DNA of 44,413 nucleotides from a virus, in the IMG/VR virus record IMGVR_UViG_3300046690_000430, positions 1 to 44,413 of that record; one strand, written 5' to 3'. This document shows positions 39,101 to 44,413 of the stretch, one piece after another. The notes beneath the pieces were generated by a model, which did not search any database, had not been told where the DNA came from, and saw only the letters and a list, made by a program, of their open reading frames with translations. The position numbers and the translations under genes are program-made. How positions within the stretch are numbered: position 1 is the first letter of the stretch; the number at the start of each line of letters is the position of its first letter.

Positions 39101-42083
39101 CGAGCAATACGGGAACTGGAAAGTCACGCTCCCTGATGGCTCCGTTAGGTACATGTTTTACGACCGGGACACAGCAGGCGGAGTGTGGCGCGAGTCTAAG
39201 GACGGCAAAACCGATGTTGGCCGGATCCTCTCCATGCTCAATAAACAGGAGGCGATCGACAACTTAGTTAAAGGCGAATCTCCCATCCCATCGAAAGCGC
39301 CACCTCCCGCCAAGCCCACTGAGCCCAAACCTCCCGCCACTCCCGAAGAGCCCGGCATGGGTCCAGGCGCAGCCTCCCGCCGCGAGTTTGAGCTACCAGA
39401 GTTTGAAGCTCCAGATCCCGAGGTGATGGGGATCAAGACTGGCAGCCGTGCTTACAACCGAATCGAGCACAGCTTTAAGAACTTTTACCAGGGCATCCGG
39501 CAGCTCTTCAAGCGCGGCGAAAACAAGCAAGACCTGATGCAGCTCGCCAACGCTGCCGATAACCTCCCGCGCATGGCCGGGTACCGTGCCCGGCAATCGC
39601 TCGAGCTGCGCCTCAAGGATCCGAAGGAGGCGAACGCGGTTACCTTCATCATGCAGGCGCTCAAAATGTCCGGTGAAGGACTCCCTCCAGAGCGCACCGC
39701 AGAGCTCGAGTATGCAGGCAACCCGCTCGATTATCTCAAGGTGAGAGCGACCGATATGGAGACAGCCGCGCAGGAGTTTCTCAACAAAGGCCAGAAGCTT
39801 AATGCGGAGGCGGCCAAAGATGCCGCGGAGGCGATGCGATTCGCCGCCAAGAACCTTGGGCGACTCAAGCCCATTGCCAGCGCCGCCAAAGCCAAATTCG
39901 ACGCGCAGATCAAGCGTGAGCAGCGCGCCGGATCTGATGTTAACTACGAAGAATGGTATGTGCCGCAGCGCCATGAGATCGATCTCATCACCTCCGGCGA
40001 CGGGCCGATCGTCCTGGGTCATGCTCGAGGCGCAACCTCCACCGGGTTTAAGAAAGCCAAAGTCTTCCCCGATTACGCCAGCGCGATCGAGGCGGGTTTC
40101 GTCCCGCGCACCTTCAACATCGGCGAGCTCCTCGAGCACAGGGTTAACCAGGGAGAGCGCCTCCTGGCGCGCAGGGCGCTCTTTGATCGTATGGGGAGCA
40201 TGAAAGACCCGGTTGACGGGCAACCCCTCGCCAAGCCCATCCCTACGCGCATTATCACCCGTCCGGATGGAACGATAGACAAGCAAGAGAGCGTTCCCCG
40301 CGATTACGTCCCCCACGAGGTGATCCCTGGCTACCGGGTGGCAGTTCACAAGGGTTACGCGCCACTGATGCGCGCTCTCACGGCGACTTCTCAGCTCTCA
40401 GAATCGGCTGTGTTCGGCGCGCTCCAGTCCGCCGCGGCCGTCGAAAAGCATTTGATGCTCGCGCTTGATACGTTTCACGCCTCGAGGACCATGCAGGCGG
40501 AGCTCTTCCTCACCGGAAAGCTTTCCATTGGTGAGCGCCAGCGGATCGGCCGGGCGCTCGTGGAGTATGACCCGAAGGATCTGGATCTCGCGGTTAAGAA
40601 AGGGGAGATCACTCAGGAAATGGCGGATTACATCCGCACGCCGATGCCGATCGAGGTGGGCGGTAAGACCGTGCAGATGACTCCGGCCGCGCTCTTCCAG
40701 ATGGGTGCCAGGAACGGGCTCAACTTTGCGCGCTTCTCAGACGTGCTTTACAAGAGTTGGCTCAAGGACATTCCGATCACAGGTCCGGTGAATAAGTGGG
40801 TGTTCGACAAGGTTACCCGAAGCGCCATGACTCAGGGCTTTATCTCGGAGTTTCAGCGCGTGGCAAAAGAGAACCCGAACCTCAGCGCTACCAGGGTTGC
40901 CCGGCAAGTGGCGAGCGATATCAATGTTCTATTCGGCAACCTCGGAAAGGAAAGCATCTTCAAGAACCCTTCCGTAAAAGCAATCAATCAGCTCTTGTTC
41001 CTCGCTCCGAACTGGGTTGAGGCGCTCGCCAGAAGAGAGGCGCGCACCGTCAAACAGCTTGGCAGAGCGGCAAAGGATATCGTTGTCGGCCGCCCAACTG
41101 GCAGGAAGATCCGTTCCGAAACTGAAACGGAAACAGGTAGAACCGAAACCTTGATCGAGGAAATGACTCACACTCCTCGCCTCGGGACGGCCGCCAAAGG
41201 GATTGGCACCGGGCTCGCCGCTTACTTTGCGGCAACCCAGGTGCTCAACCTGATCACCCGGCATCACCTCACCTTTAGTAATCCGGAGGACGGGCACAAG
41301 CTGGACGCTTGGATCCCCGATTTCAGCGGCAAGACCAAGGGCTTTTTCATCTCGCCGCTCTCAGTCTTTGGCGAGATCACCCATGACATTCTCAGGTATG
41401 CGAGGGAGAAACCGGACCTATGGGCGGCCATTAACCAGATCGGTGCCAACAAGCTTGGCAACTTTGGCCGTCTCCTCGAGGTGGTAGCCTCCGGCCGGGA
41501 TCCTGGCACCAACGAAAAGCTTATCGGTGTCGGCCGCCGCGCCATGGCGGCAGGCGCTCAGATGGTACCGGTGCCTATCTCGCTCACCCAGGCCGGGCGC
41601 TTGGGCGCTTCTCTCATCCCTGGCAGTCCGGTAAGTGGCCCGGCACCGGGCGCAGTCCAGCGGCAGCTCGCCGCGAGCGCCGGATTCAAGACTGAACCCG
41701 CCGGTACCGCTCAGCGCCAGATCTACGCCATTGCCGATAAGTGGAAATCAGCCAACCCGAGCCCGAAGATCCGCGCCGAGGTTGAGCGCCGCCTCAAGGA
41801 AGACTTTGGCCCGAGCGACTACAAAGATATCCGGAGCGCCCTGCTGAGGAACGATATCCCTGGAGCGCGCCGCGCCTTTGACGTGCTCCGCGAGACGAAA
41901 GAACCGCAGGTGATTGCCAGGGCGATGAGGCACCCTCACCCGTTTACGGGGAGCCAGCACAACGAGCGCGCTTTCCGTGCTACCCTTAGCGATGACCAGA
42001 AACGGCTGTACCAAGAAGCGCTTGAGGAGCGCCGCCAACTTTACGCCCGGTACCGCCAGATGCTGTTAACGCCAACGAAATAA
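36117..42083 (+). CDS. Giant virion/ejection protein with ADP-ribosyltransferase-like domain
   Basis: This 1988-residue protein is the largest in the window. Residues about 1-340 are Ala-rich with hydrophobic helices. Two related segments follow ('VPGTPAEPRMTVKEEIRAKD' near 371 and 'VPGTPAEPREQLTDTIRRLN' near 544), with Pro-rich linkers. Near 769-800 'YVRLYHGQGG' and 'FWTTNLEYARNFGKVSYVDV' read like the first and second conserved blocks of a polyvalent-protein ADP-ribosyltransferase. Further on, helical polyvalent-associated regions include 'LLFLAPNWVEALARREAR' and membrane-like segments ('GIGTGLAAYFAATQVLNLI', near 1690-1715). It is probably stored in the virion and injected with the DNA, where the ART part may modify a host target. 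A tail-tape or muramidase domain was not seen. Confidence 0.65.
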   Translation: MPTEAPPTWEETQDVTSPDSPTWEDTTPNVESPAAAVYDTVQAATRPLDILTNPAVVAASHMAAERRAAAARVGAMYSHSAEEAMTPAAPAPDQTNELAKGVGRAFNNASQALLASVSDVGQQAVNAARRGVDEFGRPIGRADLVQAPPVDAGEPPSNIEAFARGEPLPAETQARVLPPALRGPLAVSQGLVKGVPRLAAFAALEAAGVPPVIAGPLVFAPSEEEGISGKQALIAAVLPYAGRYAGTYVEALATKLGISSEAAAATANTLGGAAGATALVSADALNELRKLPPEKRGEAWAEVASNAAQMFLLGLSRGKSRPEDVATRLQRRWQGPVAQGAVFDPNVRYPIQPRSAEPVGVEPSGKFMRPEVPGTPAEPRMTVKEEIRAKDARTKKEIQALFPQLSNEEARQLAISVWGTGGDVGVRVSPTIPIPDRIADRPEIKAPPGAPPPTEFEVAENQRRQDEARAQAQQTGALDQQIITWERELDKALKTGDGDLQRQAIRRLMELRQQRDAVPAPAKRPITPKAPAPVIPRRAIGQEVPGTPAEPREQLTDTIRRLNARTVNAIREALGNPNLPKERAKEYGKAAWGEWPPPESEGATQAPPKFEETTPLPPKEEPPGEEPPPEEPPGPTVPKPPAPPAAPAAPAEEPPPTTLPANMDTVRTVAGMGGVEFFRQANKFNKINFDIGKSISAKEAAEVRKLLKQVTAAAETARAEGMAAKDIAKVNESGGLMQKAQFFSEILRHYDNKQWEQAGILAPKEGYVRLYHGQGGAAGAGEGGDFWTTNLEYARNFGKVSYVDVPQAVADAARAKMQKTGTGGPHLILDDEWVRQSKPMENQPGMKVTDVTPEETAAAAADPLASVSIAGRRLTEWMKATAPDQMPIGSDLSEMARRLGVDRDRRKVFQALQNEKRLRELFKPPMTAAEATPVPEAQAAKSVPEAAKAPEVPAESEKPATEVPKAATKATEPAPEPPPAETKPAAPKVAKGPDFEQYGNWKVTLPDGSVRYMFYDRDTAGGVWRESKDGKTDVGRILSMLNKQEAIDNLVKGESPIPSKAPPPAKPTEPKPPATPEEPGMGPGAASRREFELPEFEAPDPEVMGIKTGSRAYNRIEHSFKNFYQGIRQLFKRGENKQDLMQLANAADNLPRMAGYRARQSLELRLKDPKEANAVTFIMQALKMSGEGLPPERTAELEYAGNPLDYLKVRATDMETAAQEFLNKGQKLNAEAAKDAAEAMRFAAKNLGRLKPIASAAKAKFDAQIKREQRAGSDVNYEEWYVPQRHEIDLITSGDGPIVLGHARGATSTGFKKAKVFPDYASAIEAGFVPRTFNIGELLEHRVNQGERLLARRALFDRMGSMKDPVDGQPLAKPIPTRIITRPDGTIDKQESVPRDYVPHEVIPGYRVAVHKGYAPLMRALTATSQLSESAVFGALQSAAAVEKHLMLALDTFHASRTMQAELFLTGKLSIGERQRIGRALVEYDPKDLDLAVKKGEITQEMADYIRTPMPIEVGGKTVQMTPAALFQMGARNGLNFARFSDVLYKSWLKDIPITGPVNKWVFDKVTRSAMTQGFISEFQRVAKENPNLSATRVARQVASDINVLFGNLGKESIFKNPSVKAINQLLFLAPNWVEALARREARTVKQLGRAAKDIVVGRPTGRKIRSETETETGRTETLIEEMTHTPRLGTAAKGIGTGLAAYFAATQVLNLITRHHLTFSNPEDGHKLDAWIPDFSGKTKGFFISPLSVFGEITHDILRYAREKPDLWAAINQIGANKLGNFGRLLEVVASGRDPGTNEKLIGVGRRAMAAGAQMVPVPISLTQAGRLGASLIPGSPVSGPAPGAVQRQLAASAGFKTEPAGTAQRQIYAIADKWKSANPSPKIRAEVERRLKEDFGPSDYKDIRSALLRNDIPGARRAFDVLRETKEPQVIARAMRHPHPFTGSQHNERAFRATLSDDQKRLYQEALEERRQLYARYRQMLLTPTK

Positions 42084-42088
42084 AGCCT

Positions 42089-42250
42089 ATGCCTGCAAAA
42101 AGTGAGAAACAACGGCGGTTCATGGCGATGTGCGCGCACACTCCAGGGAAAGCCTACAAGAAATGCCCATCTAAAAAGGTGGCGCGTGAGTTTAGCTTTA
42201 AGCGCAAGCGCCTCACCATGCCGCGCAAAGACAAGCACGGGTTTTACTGA
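42089..42250 (+). CDS. 53-residue basic protein, DUF3008-like
   Basis: The product starts MPAKSEKQRRFMAMCAHTPG, which matches the common phage 'MPAKS..Q.RFM' microprotein type, and continues basic to the end ('KRKRLTMPRKDKHGFY'). It begins six bases after the giant protein. The stop overlaps the convergent ASCH gene by seven bases. Small basic protein of unknown role. Confidence 0.6.
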   Translation: MPAKSEKQRRFMAMCAHTPGKAYKKCPSKKVAREFSFKRKRLTMPRKDKHGFY

Positions 42251-42612
42251 CGGTACCATTCTATCAGCCACCCGTTGAATGGCAGCGGGTGGATCTTCTT
42301 AAAGAAGGCTAACATCTCCGCCCAACTCTTAAACCCGTCACGGTTGGCGAGAGGTTCCCGCTGCTCAGGCTCCAGGCCGGATCCGTTCACAATCACGAGC
42401 CCTTCACCGATATCGCAGATCCAGATCGCGCTTACTTCGCGGCAAACGTAATCGCCAATCTTCCGGCATTGCTTGGTTCGCATCCCCGTGAACAGGTGCA
42501 GTGTTTCTTGAGGCTTGGGCACCTTGCCGTCTTTCCTGGGTGCGCGAACGGTGGTTACTTTCTTGCCGCTCAGGATGAGAGGCGCGAACTGTTTTTTGAA
42601 GCTGTAGGTCAT
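42244..42612 (-). CDS. ASCH-domain protein
   Basis: The 122-residue product has the ASCH/PUA-like layout: 'FKKQFAPLILSGKKVTTVRA' (the SGxKxxTxR motif), 'LHLFTGMRTKQCRKIG', then 'VSAIWICDI' and a C-terminal 'MLAFFKKIHPLPFNGWLIEW'. ASCH domains bind RNA or act on nucleic-acid-linked substrates; many phages carry them with unknown roles. It is the last gene of the right minus-strand operon, after a 141-base non-coding gap. Confidence 0.75.
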   Translation of the reverse strand: MTYSFKKQFAPLILSGKKVTTVRAPRKDGKVPKPQETLHLFTGMRTKQCRKIGDYVCREVSAIWICDIGEGLVIVNGSGLEPEQREPLANRDGFKSWAEMLAFFKKIHPLPFNGWLIEWYRQ

Positions 42613-42621
42613 AAAGAGGAG

Positions 42622-42747
42622 CCGTGCCCTGATTGCTCAAAGCGAGCGGTTCGAGCGTCATTTCCGTCAATAGGGATACTATTTTCTCAAACCTAAGTGG
42701 ACTAACTTACTTTCGGTCTGCGACGTTTATCGAACCTCAGGGCACGG
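42622..42747. repeat. 11-bp perfect inverted repeat around intergenic region
   Basis: CCGTGCCCTGA (42622-42632) and TCAGGGCACGG (42737-42747) are perfect inverted copies 104 bp apart, and just inside lie GGTTCG and CGAACC, which also pair. They frame the gap upstream of the ASCH gene. As RNA on the minus strand they could form a long-range stem in the leader; as DNA they could be paired operators or ends of a small element. Confidence 0.55.
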
Positions 42748-42753
42748 GAAATT

Positions 42754-42954
42754 TCAAATTCTTACGTTGGCGAAACCGCTTCCCTGGCACTCGTTGCAGT
42801 GCATCCGCGCAGGCGCGCCGTAAGATTGCTTAGTGAGAACACTGTGCCCACATTCCAAAATGTGCTCCGTTTTACCCTCCCCGATCCGGTTGTACTTGTT
42901 CGAGGAGTAGATCCGATTAACAACCTTTTTCCAAATTCTTTTGCCTGTGATCAT
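42754..42954 (-). CDS. Small phage zinc-finger protein
   Basis: The 66-residue product has 'HILECGHSVLTKQSYG' followed by 'MHCNECQGSGF', a C-G-H ... C-x2-C zinc site seen in many small phage proteins. The ATG overlaps the upstream stop (ATGA). Function unknown. Confidence 0.65.
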   Translation of the reverse strand: MITGKRIWKKVVNRIYSSNKYNRIGEGKTEHILECGHSVLTKQSYGAPARMHCNECQGSGFANVRI

Positions 42955-43127
42955 TGCAGTTTGTGCTCTTGGATTGAGTGTCCAACCCTATACGCCTTTT
43001 GGATTGCGAACTGAGGGTGTTGCTTCCATCGGGCCAAAGCCTTTCGACGGGTGGAATAAATGCCTACGATCTTATCTCCTCGATCCCGATCGTGGCTCAC
43101 AAGGAGGTAAACGTATTTTGGTTTCAT
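42951..43127 (-). CDS. 58-residue alpha/beta microprotein
   Basis: The frame runs from ATG at 43127 and overlaps the next start by four bases. The product reads MKPKYVYLLVSHDRDRGDKI, then 'GIYSTRRKALARWKQHP', a beta-hairpin plus helix as in small phage proteins with a 'VY.V.....D....G.YST...A' pattern. Plus-strand frames here are shadows. Confidence 0.65.
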   Translation of the reverse strand: MKPKYVYLLVSHDRDRGDKIVGIYSTRRKALARWKQHPQFAIQKAYRVGHSIQEHKLQ

Positions 43128-43130
43128 AAA

Positions 43131-43400
43131 TCACTCAAAGAACACGTGCCAAACGAGCGCTCCGCTGAATTGCTGGACGGTGCCCAGGAATTGAAGGTTG
43201 CCCTCACCGTCCGGCATGGGGTTACCGGTGCCAACGATGAAGATATCTAACACTAAGGTAGTCGGCTCGTTTGGATCCAGTAATACCCAAATGGTGAGTC
43301 TGTCCCCCTGAGACTGAACACTCAATGGGCGTGCTCCGCGTGGTACGGCAATCCGTTGCCGATCGGTGACGATTAGCGGGAATTTCCAGATTACATTCAT
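43131..43400 (-). CDS. DUF7352-like protein
   Basis: The 89-residue product matches a common phage family pattern: 'WKFPLIVTDRQRIAVPRGAR', 'LSVQSQGDRLTIWVLLDPNE', 'FIVGTGNPMP', 'FLGTVQQFSGALVWHVFFE'. The fold should be all beta. Role unknown. It starts on the helicase-loader stop (ATGA). Confidence 0.7.
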   Translation of the reverse strand: MNVIWKFPLIVTDRQRIAVPRGARPLSVQSQGDRLTIWVLLDPNEPTTLVLDIFIVGTGNPMPDGEGNLQFLGTVQQFSGALVWHVFFE

Positions 43401-44041
43401 GGGAAGTGAATTGACTTGGTGAACTGCCGGATCCGACGCACCAGCGCCGGGCCAGTCCTGAAATTGTATTCGAGCTGATCTGCTTTGCTGTTATGCGTGA
43501 ACAGGCACGGCCGCTTGCAGGTCATACGCTTGTCCAGCAGCGCGAAGAACATCTTTTCTTGCGGTGCGGTGAGGCTCAGCTTGTCCATATCATCGAACGC
43601 GAGGAAATCGGTTTTAGCCAGGAGCCGGATCCATTCCGCCCGGCGATAGTTGCGCGCCTCGAGCTCCGCCATGAAATCGGCTGGAGAGAATACCCGGCAA
43701 CGTTTGCCCGAGAAATGTAACCTTTCGAGTATCAGAAAGAGCGTGCGAGTCTTCCCGGTGTTCGGCACTCCCCAAAGGTTAAGGCCGTGCCCGTCCCAAA
43801 AGCGCCAGGAGAGCGCCTCCTCTGTCTTGCCAGGGTAAGGGAGCTTATCGAGCATGGTATCGTGAAAGAGCGGAGGGCAGAGTTTGATCCATGTGTTCCG
43901 GAGCGCTATGGCCTGCAGACGCTCGAGGCGCTCGCGCTCCTCACGATCAACGCAAACGGAGCAGGTAACTTCCTGCCCCATTGCGTATTGAGGATCAAAG
44001 TCAACCGGGGATCCGCAGACCCGGCACGGTGCCTGCGTCAT
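43397..44041 (-). CDS. DnaC-like helicase loader / AAA+ ATPase with zinc ribbon
   Basis: The 214-residue product begins with a zinc ribbon (CRVC at residues 6-9, CSVC at 27-30) followed by an AAA+ core: Walker A GVPNTGKT (91-98), Walker B 'FLAFDDMDKL' (D150, D151) and a C-terminal Arg-rich lid ('ALVRRIRQFTKS'). It is typical of phage DnaC/IstB-like loaders that deliver the replicative helicase. The initiator or helicase itself is not in the window, so it lies beyond an edge or comes from the host. Confidence 0.82.
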   Translation of the reverse strand: MTQAPCRVCGSPVDFDPQYAMGQEVTCSVCVDREERERLERLQAIALRNTWIKLCPPLFHDTMLDKLPYPGKTEEALSWRFWDGHGLNLWGVPNTGKTRTLFLILERLHFSGKRCRVFSPADFMAELEARNYRRAEWIRLLAKTDFLAFDDMDKLSLTAPQEKMFFALLDKRMTCKRPCLFTHNSKADQLEYNFRTGPALVRRIRQFTKSIHFP

Positions 44042-44254
44042 TTACTTCCACTGATCTCCGATGTTGGGGAAAAGCGGCTTGATTGCCTCCTCGTAGCTGT
44101 CCGGATGGTTATGCAAAATCAGAAGGATTTGAGCGCAAACGAGCCTCTCGATCACTTCACTGCGAGTTTTGCCGTAAAGCCCGATTGAGAGCAGATCGTC
44201 AATGCGCTTGATTAACGCATTAGGGATTTCGATGGGGATGGTTTTATGCTTCAT
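44042..44254 (-). CDS. RHH-type DNA-binding protein
   Basis: The 70-residue product has a first strand 'KTIPIEIPNALIKRIDDL', a turn and a helix 'KTRSEVIERLVCAQIL', the ribbon-helix-helix arrangement, followed by a short tail. It lies between the RusA-like gene and the helicase loader, and could regulate this operon. The ATG overlaps the RusA-like stop. Confidence 0.65.
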   Translation of the reverse strand: MKHKTIPIEIPNALIKRIDDLLSIGLYGKTRSEVIERLVCAQILLILHNHPDSYEEAIKPLFPNIGDQWK

Positions 44255-44413
44255 AACTCATCTATTTTGACGGCGACTCCGGAGCGGCCGCCTTCGATGA
44301 CTTGCGCGTATTGCCAGAGGACTCGGGGATCTGCGTCATCAACACCGAGGCTTGCCGCGATACCATCTCGGAGGGGTTTCGCGCCAGCCGCGAGATTATC
44401 GTCATCAAGTTCT
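44251..44413 (-). CDS. RusA-like Holliday-junction resolvase, partial
   Basis: This frame is open from the right edge to a TGA at 44253-44251 and gives about 53 C-terminal residues. They read as a RusA family end: 'ELDDDNLAAGAKPLRDGIA', 'LGVDDADPRVLWQYAQVIEG' and 'GVAVKIDEL', with the acidic DDDN and DDADP residues that form the metal site. The N-terminus is outside the window. In phages RusA-type enzymes resolve branched DNA before packaging. Confidence 0.75.
   Translation of the reverse strand, partial: ELDDDNLAAGAKPLRDGIAASLGVDDADPRVLWQYAQVIEGGRSGVAVKIDEL

Noticed and set aside
39393-40349. Long minus-strand frame (318 codons) opposite the giant virion protein
   Set aside because: Shadow of a continuous 1988-codon frame; no motif or start signal of its own.
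1-44413. CRISPR array, integrase, transposase or attachment site
   Set aside because: No regularly spaced repeats, recombinase motifs or att-like duplications were seen; only the HNH/homing-type genes look mobile.

Overview
The window is a 44.4 kb stretch of a tailed, podovirus-like phage genome, or a prophage or metagenomic phage contig. It carries large terminase, portal, scaffold, probable major capsid protein, adaptor- and nozzle-like proteins, a receptor-binding fibre and a 1988-residue virion/ejection protein. No tail tape measure, tail tube or sheath, integrase, tRNA, rRNA or CRISPR array was recognised. The host cannot be read directly. Several exported or lipoprotein genes use wording common in Verrucomicrobiota proteins (FN3-like repeats with an 'SNLLSWQ ... 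YYRV' pattern, and 'FQTN' repeats), so a Verrucomicrobiota host is a reasonable but unproven inference. Both edges cut genes (an unknown minus-strand gene on the left, a RusA-like gene on the right), so the genome continues or is circular.

Layout. (1) 1-616 is a partial minus-strand gene; 764-1249 is a lone plus-strand gene that may be a small terminase; 1250-1580 is non-coding with a nested dyad. (2) 1581-7727 is one tightly packed minus-strand operon. It starts at a ribbon-helix-helix regulator, then runs through a minimal PolX-like nucleotidyltransferase, a coiled-coil protein, an FN3 lipoprotein, a DNA methyltransferase, a long coiled-coil protein, a secreted Cys-rich protein and many tiny zinc-ribbon proteins, mostly joined by ATGA/GTGA stop-start overlaps. 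(3) From 7772 the plus strand carries the late genes: terL, then an unusual accessory block (9549-16479) of two tandem paralogues, three glycosyltransferase-like proteins, an HNH endonuclease, a radical SAM/SPASM-like enzyme, a sugar O-methyltransferase-like protein and a TylC3-type sugar C-methyltransferase.

(4) 16521-25666 is the head module: portal, a 24-residue acidic micro-ORF, an ATP-grasp protein, several small proteins, scaffold, a GroES-like cochaperonin, a C2H2 zinc-finger microprotein, a second HNH gene, a multi-hairpin structured RNA candidate, and the probable major capsid protein. (5) 25712-36116 holds a strong hairpin, CxxC-repeat proteins ending in a receptor-binding fibre, a holin/spanin-like membrane cassette without a recognisable endolysin, a nozzle-like protein, an antisense HNH insertion, an Ig-like adhesin, an adaptor-like protein and internal virion proteins. 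(6) 36117-42083 is the giant virion protein with a probable ADP-ribosyltransferase domain. (7) 42244-44413 is a second minus-strand early operon: RusA-like resolvase (partial), RHH protein, DnaC-like helicase loader, a DUF7352-like protein, small proteins and an ASCH-domain protein.

How it fits together: the two minus-strand operons look like early DNA-metabolism and host-interaction genes and the plus strand looks late. The most interesting parts are the sugar-modification/radical-SAM block between terminase and portal, the ATP-grasp gene beside an acidic micropeptide, the structured RNA in front of the capsid gene, and the toxin-like domain in the ejection protein. Many starts lack a Shine-Dalgarno sequence and rely on stop-start overlap, so start calls rest mainly on gene tiling. 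All functions are inferred by reading the sequence; no database search was run.
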